DNA of 64,000 bases from Bacillus sp. NTK071 (GCF_017303315.1 NZ_JAFKOI010000003.1:202832-266831); one strand, 5' to 3'; numbered from the stretch's first letter, positions 7,788 to 15,834 are shown. The notes: generated by a model not told the origin, from the letters alone. A program made the numbers and translations.

Positions 7788-8534
7788 CTTATCATTAAGG
7801 CTATCCAAAAGTGGAATACGATCTTTATAGCGCTTTATTAGTGCCTTGTTTGATTCATCAGATCCATCTATATTTCCACTATTAAAAATGGGTGGATCAA
7901 TCCCTCGCTGAATTAACTTATTAATCGCTTCAACAACTATAGTATTCATCATTGTCAAACCAAGAATACCCGAGATAGAGCCGAAAGAGATATTATGCTC
8001 TTCATCGTGCATCACTGCATCCCCTTGTTTTACATGATTATCTAGAACAAGATCGACCATCTCATACAAGTATTGACCTTTTTGATGACGAGATGGCTGT
8101 CCAACTGAAGCCTGCCTCGACGTTAAACCGATTACAAACGCTCCCTTTTCTTTACTTATACGTGCTACATCGATAGGAACAGGATTACGTCCTGACGTCG
8201 AAACGACAATAACGACATCACCTTGTCTTATATCCTGTTCAGGCATGAAAGCTTCAGCGTATCCATTCTTTCGTTCAAATAAAGTGGATCGTGTTCCGCC
8301 TTTATGTAGCATTAAATTTTCAACAAAAATAGGATGAATTGGTACAAGTCCACCTGCACGATAAAAGACTTCTTCAGACATCATATGCGAATGCCCGCAA
8401 CCAAAAACGTGGAGAATGCTCCCTTTTTCTATACTGTCAGCGATCACTTCTGCTGCGCGGTTTATAGCGTTGGTTTCTGCTTTCTCTATGACTTCAAGAG
8501 CATCCTTTACATTCGATAAGTACTCATTAATCAA
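7785..8534 (-). CDS. SIS-domain sugar-phosphate binding protein, UPF0309 family
   Basis: A 249-residue protein with a SIS (sugar isomerase) fold: SILHVFGCGHSHMMSEEV near residues 39-56 and DVVIVVSTSGRNPVPID near residues 106-122, the usual phosphosugar-binding Ser/Thr loops. The sequence matches the UPF0309 group. It is the last gene of the nag operon, 15 bases after nagR, so a role in amino-sugar phosphate metabolism or sensing is likely. The reaction is not known. It is not a MurQ etherase by sequence. Confidence 0.85.
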   Translation of the reverse strand: MINEYLSNVKDALEVIEKAETNAINRAAEVIADSIEKGSILHVFGCGHSHMMSEEVFYRAGGLVPIHPIFVENLMLHKGGTRSTLFERKNGYAEAFMPEQDIRQGDVVIVVSTSGRNPVPIDVARISKEKGAFVIGLTSRQASVGQPSRHQKGQYLYEMVDLVLDNHVKQGDAVMHDEEHNISFGSISGILGLTMMNTIVVEAINKLIQRGIDPPIFNSGNIDGSDESNKALIKRYKDRIPLLDSLNDK

Positions 8535-8549
8535 ATACCCACCTCCAAA

Positions 8550-9272
8550 TTATCGTTTAAGCGTAATCATAAATTTATATCGGTCAGCTCGATAAGATGA
8601 TTTCACGACTTCAAGTGGGGTACCATCTGTAAGTGTTGTATTTCGTTGAATAAGAAGAATAGGAGCCCCTTTTTGTATGTTCAGGTTATCCGCCTCGTGC
8701 TGGTTTGCAACAGACGACTCCAGCAATTGAGTAGCTTCATCTATTTTAATCGATAATTGATTCTCGATGTGGTGATACAACGAGTGTTGGACGATTTCTT
8801 CAGTCAAACCCTTCACAAGGTTTGCTGAGATGTACGTTTTCTCTAACGCCATTGGTATTCCATCAGCCAGTCGTATTCGTTTAATTTCGTAGACAGGAGC
8901 ATGCTCCTGAATAGCCAACTGTTCAGAAATATAAGTTGAAGCAGGAACAATTTCAAAACCTACAAGCTTGCTACTTGGCTCCATTCCACGCGACTTCATA
9001 TCTTCTGTAAAACTCGTTAACCCCATTAACTGCTGTTCAATTTTCTTCTCAGCAACAAATGTACCTACCCCTTTTTGCCGGTAAAGGTAGCCGGAGTTAA
9101 CGAGCTCTGTTATCGCCTGACGAACTGTCATACGGCTAATACTAAACCGCTCAGCATACTCCCTTTCTGATGGAAGTGAATCACCTGGTTTTAGTTCTCC
9201 TTGTTCAATTAACCCTTTGATCCATTCGACTAGTTGATAATAAATCGGCAATGGGGATGTCTTATCGATCAT
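8550..9272 (-). CDS. nagR: GntR/HutC-family transcriptional repressor NagR (YvoA)
   Basis: The N-terminus PLPIYYQLVEWIKGLIEQGE followed by PSEREYAERFSISRMTVRQA is a GntR winged helix-turn-helix; the rest (about residues 80-240) is a UTRA effector domain. It matches B. subtilis NagR/YvoA, which responds to glucosamine- or GlcNAc-6-phosphate and represses nag genes. The start is placed at the ATG at 9272 (MIDKTSPLPIYYQ), which has AAAGGAG 10 bases upstream; the longer TTG-initiated reading would include this ribosome binding site. Two NagR-type operators lie between nagA and nagE. Confidence 0.92.
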   Translation of the reverse strand: MIDKTSPLPIYYQLVEWIKGLIEQGELKPGDSLPSEREYAERFSISRMTVRQAITELVNSGYLYRQKGVGTFVAEKKIEQQLMGLTSFTEDMKSRGMEPSSKLVGFEIVPASTYISEQLAIQEHAPVYEIKRIRLADGIPMALEKTYISANLVKGLTEEIVQHSLYHHIENQLSIKIDEATQLLESSVANQHEADNLNIQKGAPILLIQRNTTLTDGTPLEVVKSSYRADRYKFMITLKR

Positions 9273-9305
9273 CTTAGACAAACTCCTTTCAGGCTTGCTC
9301 AATAC

Positions 9306-10022
9306 TTATAGCGCTTTTTGGTCAGCAATAATTGTAACATGTGGATGACAGTTCAACACCGAGGCGGGAAACGTTTCACGCACATCACCATTTAACAACT
9401 CTTTTAAGGCACTTCTCTTCGTATCACCAGATACAAGTAACAGAATTTCTCTACTTCTCATAATTGTAGCAATCCCCATCGTAATGGCTTCACGAGGAAC
9501 ATCATCAATTTGATTGAAGAATCGTGCGTTTGCTTCTCTTGTGGACTGCGTAAGATCAACAAGATGAGTATTCGCTTCAAAAGATGTGCCTGGTTCGTTA
9601 AATCCGATGTGCCCATTGCTCCCCAACCCAAGAAGTTGAATATCAATTCCTCCTGTCTTTTCAATTCGCTCTTCATATGCCTTACATTCTTCCACAAGAT
9701 CTAGCGCTACACCATTTGGAAGATGAATATTGTTTCTTGGGATATCCAATTCTCTAAATAAATTCTCATACATAAACGTATGATAGCTATTTGGGTTATC
9801 AGGAGATAACCCCACATACTCATCTAAATTATAAGTCGTCATTTTCTTATATGATGTGCCATTCATGCGATGATCTTCAATTAGTCTTTTATAAGTTCCC
9901 CTAGGCGTTCCACCTGTAGCAAGTCCCAAAACCAACTCTGGATTTGTAGAGATCTTATCAATTAAAAATCTCGCTGCGAGCGAACTCATATGTTCATAAT
10001 CGATTGCTTCAATGATCCTCAT
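9306..10022 (-). CDS. nagB: glucosamine-6-phosphate deaminase
   Basis: NagB converts glucosamine-6-phosphate into fructose-6-phosphate and ammonia, the last step of GlcNAc catabolism. The 238-residue sequence shows LGLATGGTPRGTYKRL (phosphosugar loop), NLDEYVGL with the catalytic Asp region, and LGLGSNGHIGFNEPG. The start is set at the ATG at 10022 (MRIIEAIDYEHM), 8 bases after GGGAG; the GTG at 10031 is less likely. It lies 12 bases after nagA and 33 bases before nagR, in one operon. Confidence 0.96.
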   Translation of the reverse strand: MRIIEAIDYEHMSSLAARFLIDKISTNPELVLGLATGGTPRGTYKRLIEDHRMNGTSYKKMTTYNLDEYVGLSPDNPNSYHTFMYENLFRELDIPRNNIHLPNGVALDLVEECKAYEERIEKTGGIDIQLLGLGSNGHIGFNEPGTSFEANTHLVDLTQSTREANARFFNQIDDVPREAITMGIATIMRSREILLLVSGDTKRSALKELLNGDVRETFPASVLNCHPHVTIIADQKAL

Positions 10023-10034
10023 TCTATTCACTCC

Positions 10035-11210
10035 CTATCTCGTATAAGCTAGCTGACCCTTACAAAATGTCATAACCACATCCCCATCATCGTTCAGAAG
10101 AATGAAATCCGCATCTTTTCCAGCTGCTATACTCCCTTTTCGGTCATACACTTCAAGCTGTTTTGCGGGATTTTCTGCAGCCATCTTAATTGCGTTCTTA
10201 AGTGTACATCCCGTAAAAGCTTGAATATTACGAAGCGCTTCATTCATTTTCAATACACTTCCTGCAAGGGTTCCATTCTTTAATATTGCTTTCCCATCCT
10301 GCACCCAAACATTCTGACCACCTAAATCATAGCGTCCATTCTTCAAGCACTTGGCTCTCATTGCATCAGTAATAAGAATCACACCACTGTCTGACTTCTG
10401 CTTATATGCAAGCTGAATCATTTCCGGCCTAACGTGATGACCATCGGCAATAACTTCTGCTTTTAAATTCTCGCTTAATAATGCTGCTCCCACGACACCA
10501 GGCTCTCGATGGTGGAGACCTCTCATTCCATTAAATAGATGGGTCACATGAGTTGCGCCATTTTCAACAGCCTCTACTACTTCTTCATATGTTGCATCGG
10601 AATGACCAATTGAAGCTACAATGCCCTGTTCTGATAAATAACGAACGAGAGCCACTCCATCGCTCTTCTCAGGCGCTAATGTTACGAGCTTAATCGTTCC
10701 TTGAGCAAGTTCATTCCACTCCTTAAAAAGCTTAATATCAGGGTCTAGAATAGCATGAGGTGGCTGTGCTCCAGCTCGCTTAGCGTTAAGAAATGGCCCC
10801 TCTAGATGAATCCCAAGGACCTCTGCACGCCCTATTTGTTGCTTTCCATGTATGTACTCACCAGCATTCTTCATTGCTTTCTCTAAAAGGTGTGCCTTCT
10901 GAGTAATCGATGTAGCCAAAAAACTAGTTGTGCCTTCTCTTGGAAGAGATTCTGCCATCACATCAAGCGCTTCCGGCGTTGCATCCATGGTGTCAGCCCC
11001 GTTAACGCCGTGGATATGAACGTCAATCATACCGGGAAGCAAACTCAAATTTTTAGGTGTAGGGTAGACAACGTCATGATTCTCCGCTCGATTATCTGCT
11101 CGCCCAATGGCTTGTATTTTTCCGTTTTCCACTTTTATATAACCATTTTGAATGGTTTCTTGTTCGGCATATACCGTTACATTTTCAATAATAAAAGCCT
11201 TGTCGCTCAT
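10035..11210 (-). CDS. nagA: N-acetylglucosamine-6-phosphate deacetylase
   Basis: NagA removes acetate from GlcNAc-6-phosphate. The amidohydrolase fold is evident: LPGMIDVHIHGVNGADTMD (metal-binding HxH), GIHLEGPFLN (metal-binding Glu), SIGHSDATYEE, THLFNGMRGLHHREPG and ILITDAMRA (catalytic Asp). First gene of the nagA-nagB-nagR-SIS operon. The start is the second ATG of the ATGATG pair (11210), 8 bases from GAAGGGG; 11213 is also possible. The farther upstream ATG at 11228 contains the ribosome binding site and is rejected. Confidence 0.95.
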   Translation of the reverse strand: MSDKAFIIENVTVYAEQETIQNGYIKVENGKIQAIGRADNRAENHDVVYPTPKNLSLLPGMIDVHIHGVNGADTMDATPEALDVMAESLPREGTTSFLATSITQKAHLLEKAMKNAGEYIHGKQQIGRAEVLGIHLEGPFLNAKRAGAQPPHAILDPDIKLFKEWNELAQGTIKLVTLAPEKSDGVALVRYLSEQGIVASIGHSDATYEEVVEAVENGATHVTHLFNGMRGLHHREPGVVGAALLSENLKAEVIADGHHVRPEMIQLAYKQKSDSGVILITDAMRAKCLKNGRYDLGGQNVWVQDGKAILKNGTLAGSVLKMNEALRNIQAFTGCTLKNAIKMAAENPAKQLEVYDRKGSIAAGKDADFILLNDDGDVVMTFCKGQLAYTR

Positions 11211-11244
11211 CATGTTAACCCCTTCCATGAGTTGTGGTATTTTA

Positions 11245-11280
11245 ATAGTATCACCACAAAGTACAGTTGTCTATACCAGT
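11245..11280 (-). promoter_or_regulatory. nagA promoter with NagR operator over the -35 box
   Basis: On the minus strand, TAGACA (11268-11273) and TACTAT (11245-11250) are separated by 17 bp, a sigma-A-type promoter 35 bp before the nagA start. The -35 box lies inside AGTTGTCTATACCAGT (11265-11280), a near palindrome of the GGTNTAGACC type bound by NagR/DasR-family regulators. Binding there would block RNA polymerase. Confidence 0.75.
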
Positions 11281-11310
11281 GAAGTAACCAGCAGATTTAA
11301 ATGCCCTCAA

Positions 11311-11346
11311 ATTGGTATAGACAACTATATTTAAGGTTGTTATGAT
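11311..11346 (+). promoter_or_regulatory. nagE promoter with NagR operator over the -35 box
   Basis: TAGACA (11318-11323) and TATGAT (11341-11346) are 17 bp apart. The -35 box is inside ATTGGTATAGACAACT (11311-11326), the mirror image of the nagA operator. A catabolite-response-like half site (AGCGTTTTCA) lies just downstream near 11361, but only half of the cre consensus is present. Confidence 0.75.
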
Positions 11347-11394
11347 GAACATGACAAAAAAGCGTTTTCAAATTGTGAAAGGGGTTGAACGTTT

Positions 11395-13248
11395 ATGCTC
11401 GGAGCTTTACAACGCATTGGTAAGTCATTAATGCTTCCAATTGCTGTACTTCCAGCCGCTGCCTTGTTGCTTAGGTTAGGACAGGATGATTTTCTTGGTA
11501 TACCCTTCGTAGCTGCTGCAGGGGGAGCGATTTTTGAAAACTTAGCACTCATTTTCGCCATTGGAGTGGCGATCGGTTTCTCAAAGGATGGCAATGGTGC
11601 AGCTGGCCTTGCAGGTGCAATTGGATATCTCGTTCTTACACAAGGAACGAAAGCAATTGATGAGAATATTAACATGGCCATTTTAGGAGGAATACTATCA
11701 GGTATTGTTGCAGGACTTCTCTATAATCGCTTTCATGATATAAAACTACCTACATGGCTTGGCTTCTTTGGCGGGCGACGCTTCGTTCCGATCGTCACTG
11801 CAACTGCAATGATACTATTAGCTGGTATTTTCGGATTCGTGTGGCCGCCTATTCAAGAGGGCATTAACGCTTTAGGAGAATGGATTATTGGTGCAGGAGC
11901 GCTTGGGGTAGGAGTATTCGGGTTCTTAAACAGGCTACTCATTCCATTTGGACTACACCATGTATTAAACAGCTTAGTCTGGTTTGTGTTCGGAGAATAC
12001 AACGGTGCAACTGGAGACTTGAATCGCTTCTTCGCTGAGGATCCGTCTGCAGGTATCTTTATGACAGGATTCTTCCCAATTATGATGTTTGGTCTTCCTG
12101 CGGCATGCTTTGCAATGATAGCTGCTGCAAAAAAGGATAGAAGAGCAGAGGTAGGCGGGATGTTAATAGGAATTGCATTTGCCTCCTTTTTAACAGGGAT
12201 TACTGAACCAATTGAGTTTGCTTTCATGTTCCTTTCACCGCTATTATATGGGATTCATGCACTCTTAACAGCAAGCTCTATGGTTTTGTCTTATGTACTT
12301 GATATTCATCATGGATTCGGGTTTTCAGCCGGAGCAATTGACTTTTTCCTTAATTATGGACTTGCCCAAAAACCAGCCCTCCTTCTAGGAATTGGATTGT
12401 TATATGGAATCATCTATTTCGTTATTTTCTATTTCTTAATAAAGAAACTGAATTTGAAAACGCCGGGTAGGGAAGATGAGGATATGATGATTCAGACTAA
12501 CAAAACGGAAGGTGACAAGTACGACATTATGGCTGGTCACTTTATAAGAAGTATTGGGGGTATTGATAACATCTCATCCATTGATAACTGCACAACTCGA
12601 CTGCGTTTACAGATGAATGATATGTCAAAAGTTGATGAAGCAGAGTTAAAAAGGCACGGTGCTCGTGGTGTTGTTAAAGTTAATAATCGTAACTTACAGA
12701 TTATTGTTGGCACAGATGTTGAATTCGTTGCTGATGCAATGCGTGGCACAAGTTCAAATCCTGCTACTAGTCAAGGCGACTCAACTGCACAAACTGCACT
12801 TGCCGAGCAAGATTTTGTAATGCCTGTTCAAGGTAAAATTATTCCACTAACAGAAGTACCAGACGAAGTATTTTCTGCAGGTATGATGGGTGACGGTTTC
12901 GCTATATTACCCGAGAATGGAACCTTTACTTCACCTGTTGACGGGGAAATTGTTAGCGTTTTCCCTACCAAACACGCGATCGGTATTCGATCCACGCAAG
13001 GGGTAGAAATTCTAATTCATGTAGGAATAGATTCAGTTAACCTTAAAGGTGAAGGATTCACAACCCTGGTAAAAGAGGGTGAAGCAGTTAAAAAGGGACA
13101 GAAGCTTATGGAAGTGGACATTGATTCCATTAGACGGTCTATTCCCTCTCTTGCTACGCCAATCATTTTCACTAACCTAAAAACATTGAAAGTAAAGAAG
13201 ACAGGTAGCGTGAAGCAAGGTGAGTCAGGCATACTCTCAATTGATTAA
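11395..13248 (+). CDS. nagE: N-acetylglucosamine-specific PTS transporter, EIICBA fusion
   Basis: A 617-residue phosphotransferase permease that imports and phosphorylates GlcNAc. EIIC (about residues 1-350) has many membrane helices and the GITEPIEFAFMF signature; EIIB has the phosphocysteine C399 in IDNCTTRLRL; EIIA (about 470-617) has the phosphorylated His542 in ILIHVGIDSVNLKG with partner His527. All three active-site residues are present. It is divergent from nagA and shares the NagR-controlled intergenic region, so uptake and catabolism are co-induced. It ends at a strong terminator. Confidence 0.95.
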   Translation: MLGALQRIGKSLMLPIAVLPAAALLLRLGQDDFLGIPFVAAAGGAIFENLALIFAIGVAIGFSKDGNGAAGLAGAIGYLVLTQGTKAIDENINMAILGGILSGIVAGLLYNRFHDIKLPTWLGFFGGRRFVPIVTATAMILLAGIFGFVWPPIQEGINALGEWIIGAGALGVGVFGFLNRLLIPFGLHHVLNSLVWFVFGEYNGATGDLNRFFAEDPSAGIFMTGFFPIMMFGLPAACFAMIAAAKKDRRAEVGGMLIGIAFASFLTGITEPIEFAFMFLSPLLYGIHALLTASSMVLSYVLDIHHGFGFSAGAIDFFLNYGLAQKPALLLGIGLLYGIIYFVIFYFLIKKLNLKTPGREDEDMMIQTNKTEGDKYDIMAGHFIRSIGGIDNISSIDNCTTRLRLQMNDMSKVDEAELKRHGARGVVKVNNRNLQIIVGTDVEFVADAMRGTSSNPATSQGDSTAQTALAEQDFVMPVQGKIIPLTEVPDEVFSAGMMGDGFAILPENGTFTSPVDGEIVSVFPTKHAIGIRSTQGVEILIHVGIDSVNLKGEGFTTLVKEGEAVKKGQKLMEVDIDSIRRSIPSLATPIIFTNLKTLKVKKTGSVKQGESGILSID

Positions 13249-13267
13249 TATACACTCACAATCTATC

Positions 13268-13306
13268 AAAAAAGGCAGCAGGAATGATTCCTGCTGCCTT
13301 TTCTTA
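13268..13306. terminator. bidirectional terminator between nagE and the parR-like gene
   Basis: AAAAGGCAGCAGGAA pairs with TTCCTGCTGCCTTTT, loop TGA, with A and T runs on both sides. It serves both nagE and the convergent partition operon and forms one edge of that cassette. Confidence 0.9.
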
Positions 13307-13873
13307 TTACTTATTCATCCGATCTAGAAAGCCGCCAAGTAGATCATCTGCACTCTCTTCTTCCTCTTCAACCGCTGAACTTTGCTCCTGCTTCGCTTGA
13401 TCCCAATCAAAATTCATTAGATCATCGTCAGAATCTACTGGAGCTTCAATAGTATCTGACACTTCTCTTTGCACTGCTCTGTTTGAAAATTCCTCTTGCA
13501 AATAGAGCGCCTGATCAATATCAATCGAGTTACTAGTGAACGATGCAAGGAGTGAGGCAGCGCGCAGAGGATCTGATAAAATTTGGTAAACGATGTTTCC
13601 GAGAAGCGCCTCTGAATGCTCATGCTTAAGCCAATCCCTTTGCGCCTTACTTAACCCTTTTGGTAAAGGAACGGTGATGGCATCGTTGTCGCGTCTTATC
13701 GTTTGAGTAACACCATCTAACACATACTCCGCAATGCGGCTTGAGAAGTTACGCTTTTCTTCTTCTTTAAGCTTTTGCAGTTGCTTTAGAATATGATCAG
13801 GTGTGTCAGAAGGAAGACGAAATGTGATTGCCTGTCCTCTCTGAATCCCAGTCATCCCCGCCTTTTTCATCAA
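13307..13873 (-). CDS. ParR-like adaptor protein of a type II partition system
   Basis: A 188-residue protein. Residues ~12-55 (GQAITFRLPSDTPDHILKQL then KEEEKRNFSSRIAEYVLDGV) form a strand-helix-helix pattern typical of ribbon-helix-helix DNA-binding proteins such as ParR. The C-terminal ~50 residues are strongly acidic (NFDWDQAK, EEEEESADDLLGGFLDRMNK) and end in a hydrophobic/acidic helix, as expected of the ParR tail that caps ParM filaments. It is the second gene of a two-gene operon, 9 bases after the actin-like gene, with GGGTGA upstream of its ATG. Identity rests on fold-like features and context rather than clear sequence homology. Confidence 0.75.
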   Translation of the reverse strand: MMKKAGMTGIQRGQAITFRLPSDTPDHILKQLQKLKEEEKRNFSSRIAEYVLDGVTQTIRRDNDAITVPLPKGLSKAQRDWLKHEHSEALLGNIVYQILSDPLRAASLLASFTSNSIDIDQALYLQEEFSNRAVQREVSDTIEAPVDSDDDLMNFDWDQAKQEQSSAVEEEEESADDLLGGFLDRMNK

Positions 13874-13882
13874 ATCACCCTA

Positions 13883-15070
13883 CTAGTTTTTGACCTTGTG
13901 CTTTTCTTCTCTTTTTTCTTGAGGCTTTTCCTTTGTATTCTTTCTGTTGAAATCAGAAATTAGCTTATAATAAGCGTTTGACATCATCCAGATGCTCTCT
14001 TTCTCATCTTCAAAGAAGTCAATATTATAGCCATCCAGGTTGTTATTTAGCGTTTTAAGATAATCTTTCAAAACAATTGAGCCACCACCAACAAAATAGC
14101 AAATCTCAGACTGAGAGTTTTTCTGCCATACATTGCGAAGATGACGATACTGCTTCTTAGCAAGTTCAAGTAGAATACGATCTGTAATATCGTGAACGCT
14201 CGTACGACTACCGCGCACCATGATATGGTTACGATCATTTTTCTTCGTAATGATATCTACTACGTCACGACGGCTATCAAGCTCCACGCCATGCTTTGAG
14301 CGAATCTCTTCACGAATAGCTTCAAGTGACTCAGCTACTCCAATATTAAAGCCCTGTGCTTTGTCATCATCAACGTTTCTATTCTTAATAACTGCGATAT
14401 CTGTTGAAAGTCCACCAATATCCTGAATCAAAATACGCTTATCAATCAAATCTTTATTAATAATATTAAGATCGTTGTCCATTACAAGGTTAATGTACGC
14501 AGCAAATCCTTCAGGATAAACTTTAACTTCATCGAATTTAATGTTTACCTTCTTACCCTGATACTTAGGTGTCACAAGAAACTCTACCTGATGAACTGAT
14601 CCTAGTAATCTTGAACGATAGCCAACGTCTTTGCCTTCTTTTACTTCACGTAATGGAAGACCTGTTCCAAGTGTGTAGTTTGCATCAACAACACCATTTT
14701 GGTTCTTGAAGTTAGCAGAATTTTTCTCATTAACTGCATCTAAAGCAAGTGATGCAAAAAGCATAACGAGCGTTTGATCTTCTTCAGATTTCGCACTACC
14801 TGGATCCAATTCCATTGGGTTGTCACTTTTCGTTGCTAGATTACCAACACGATAAATGGCGTTATTATCTTTTAAAGCTGGCGAGTGAACACGAATGTGA
14901 ATTCCGTCAAGCGGATCTTTCGTATCAAGCTCCTCTATTCCAATTACTGGACGATCTTCTATATCTCTTGCGATAACGTTTGGTATGTATAGGTCGGATT
15001 CAAGTTTTCCATAAATTCCTTTTAAAGAGTCATTACCTACATCTACTGCTGCAATTCTTGAATTACTCAT
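13883..15070 (-). CDS. ParM/StbA-type actin-like ATPase (plasmid-style segregation protein)
   Basis: A 395-residue protein with the actin-fold motifs in order: phosphate-1 DVGNDSLKG (D10-K17), phosphate-2 QDIGGLSTDIAV (D217-D224) and adenosine motif FVGGGS (about 326-331). This is the ParM/StbA/Alp family, whose filaments push apart plasmids bound through ParR and a centromere. It is not MreB or DnaK by length and motif spacing. First gene of an operon with the ParR-like gene; AAAGGGTGG precedes its ATG. The C-terminus is a charged tail (EKPQEKREEKHKVKN). Its presence near oriC of a chromosome is unusual, since the family is mainly plasmid-borne. Confidence 0.88.
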   Translation of the reverse strand: MSNSRIAAVDVGNDSLKGIYGKLESDLYIPNVIARDIEDRPVIGIEELDTKDPLDGIHIRVHSPALKDNNAIYRVGNLATKSDNPMELDPGSAKSEEDQTLVMLFASLALDAVNEKNSANFKNQNGVVDANYTLGTGLPLREVKEGKDVGYRSRLLGSVHQVEFLVTPKYQGKKVNIKFDEVKVYPEGFAAYINLVMDNDLNIINKDLIDKRILIQDIGGLSTDIAVIKNRNVDDDKAQGFNIGVAESLEAIREEIRSKHGVELDSRRDVVDIITKKNDRNHIMVRGSRTSVHDITDRILLELAKKQYRHLRNVWQKNSQSEICYFVGGGSIVLKDYLKTLNNNLDGYNIDFFEDEKESIWMMSNAYYKLISDFNRKNTKEKPQEKREEKHKVKN

Positions 15071-15124
15071 TTAATGATCCACCCTTTCATTTTTAATAGT
15101 CTAGTATTTCTACTATTAACTTAA

Positions 15125-15153
15125 AAGTTATAGAAATATGTGACCCGCGTCAA
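15125..15153 (-). promoter_or_regulatory. putative promoter of the parM-parR operon
   Basis: On the minus strand TTGACG (15148-15153) and TAACTT (15125-15130) are 17 bp apart; TATAAC at 15127-15132 is an alternative -10 with 15 bp. A near-palindromic TGACCCGCGTCA (15141-15152) overlaps the -35 region. The hexamer array begins 17 bp farther upstream, so ParR binding to the array could also repress this promoter, as in other parMRC systems. Confidence 0.5.
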
Positions 15154-15169
15154 TAAGTCAATTTATCTA

Positions 15170-15346
15170 GTTTACAATTACGTTTACATGTATACAAAAA
15201 CGTGTACTTGTAAACAAAATATGTATTCATGTAAACAATATTGTAAACACCTTATATACCAACGTGTGTACATCTTTGTATACTTGTATACGATTAATGT
15301 GTACAATGTATACAATTCTGTTTACTTGTATACATTAGTCGTAAAC
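15170..15346. repeat. centromere-like (parC) array of GTNTAC-type hexamers
   Basis: Seventeen hexamers of the form GT(T/A/G)(T/A)AC start at 15170, 15182, 15190, 15202, 15210, 15223, 15231, 15243, 15254, 15266, 15278, 15286, 15299, 15308, 15320, 15328 and 15341. Fifteen match exactly; 15223 (GTATTC) and 15254 (ATATAC) differ by one base. Spacing mostly alternates 12-13 and 8-9 bp, giving pairs such as GTGTACTTGTAAAC that repeat every 20-21 bp, two turns of the helix. The region is AT-rich and directly upstream of the parM-like gene. It is the expected place and design for the ParR-bound centromere of a type II partition system. Confidence 0.8.
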
Positions 15347-15503
15347 ATTTTTTTGTGGAGATTTATAATCTCTGTCAAATGGACAATACTCCTCCGTCTA
15401 ATGAAATATGTGAGCAGGTGGAAATGAGTCGGTTTTAAATGAAGAAGCGGATTAGCATTTTATGAGGAAATAAAATGAGGGTTAGAATAATGACCTATTA
15501 ATA

Positions 15504-15563
15504 AAAGTGGAGGCCTCACTAAGAGAACCGCCACTTTCGCAATCTGTTTAGAGCAATCTAAAC
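15504..15563 (-). terminator. terminator region of the DUF4190 gene
   Basis: Two hairpins follow the stop at 15565 in the minus-strand direction: GTTTAGA-GCAA-TCTAAAC (15546-15563) and AAAGTGG/CCACTTT (15504-15510 with 15531-15537), the second followed by TTTTATT. They separate the DUF4190 gene from the partition cassette. The stretch 15347-15503 holds nothing else I can identify. Confidence 0.55.
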
Positions 15564-15564
15564 G

Positions 15565-15834
15565 TTACATTAAGGAGGCTAAAGAGGCTAAGCCTGCCCA
15601 AAACCATATTTTCAAGCCAATTGTTACAATGCCTGTTATTAACCCAGTAACTGCAAACCCCTTTTTAAATGGATTCTTCATACCAATTACGCCGAAAATA
15701 ATTGCTAAAATGGCAAGAGGATATGGGATTAATGGCACTGCAAAGAGGACAAGGCCAATGATTCCTAGCACCAAGGCTGAAACTGCTAGACCGTTGCTCT
15801 GTTGCTGTTGTGTTACGTTAACATTCCCTTCCAT
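15565..15834 (-). CDS. DUF4190 small membrane protein (89 aa)
   Basis: After a polar N-terminus (MEGNVNVTQQQQSNG) the sequence has two membrane hairpin segments, LAVSALVLGIIGLVLFAVPL and LAILAIIFGVIGM, the glycine-rich pattern of DUF4190, then a third hydrophobic stretch (GFAVTGLITGIVTIGLKIWF). The function of the family is unknown. GGGGGA is 6 bases before the ATG. It is monocistronic, reading towards the partition cassette but ended by its own hairpins. Confidence 0.85.
   Translation of the reverse strand: MEGNVNVTQQQQSNGLAVSALVLGIIGLVLFAVPLIPYPLAILAIIFGVIGMKNPFKKGFAVTGLITGIVTIGLKIWFWAGLASLASLM

Noticed and set aside
11234..11257. GTGGT...ACCAC inverted repeat as a third NagR operator
   Set aside because: The arms are separated by 14 bases, unlike the compact GGTNTAGACC-type sites; it overlaps the nagA -10 region but the geometry does not fit.
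11354..11370. Catabolite-response (cre) site downstream of the nagE promoter
   Set aside because: Only the right half (AGCGTTTTCA) matches; the left half is an A-run lacking the TG, so I note it only as a half site.
15170..15346. Possible CRISPR array
   Set aside because: Repeats are 6 bp with 2-7 bp gaps, there are no 25-40 bp spacers, and no cas genes are nearby.
15140..15427. 95-codon plus-strand ORF across the hexamer array
   Set aside because: The predicted protein is only a translation of the GTNTAC repeats (repeated Y, V, C, K codons), with no ribosome binding site; the DNA is better explained as a non-coding centromere-like array.
13307..15564. Integrated plasmid around the ParMRC cassette
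   Set aside because: No replication, mobilisation, transposase or integrase genes and no flanking direct repeats were found; neighbours on both sides are ordinary chromosomal genes with their own terminators.
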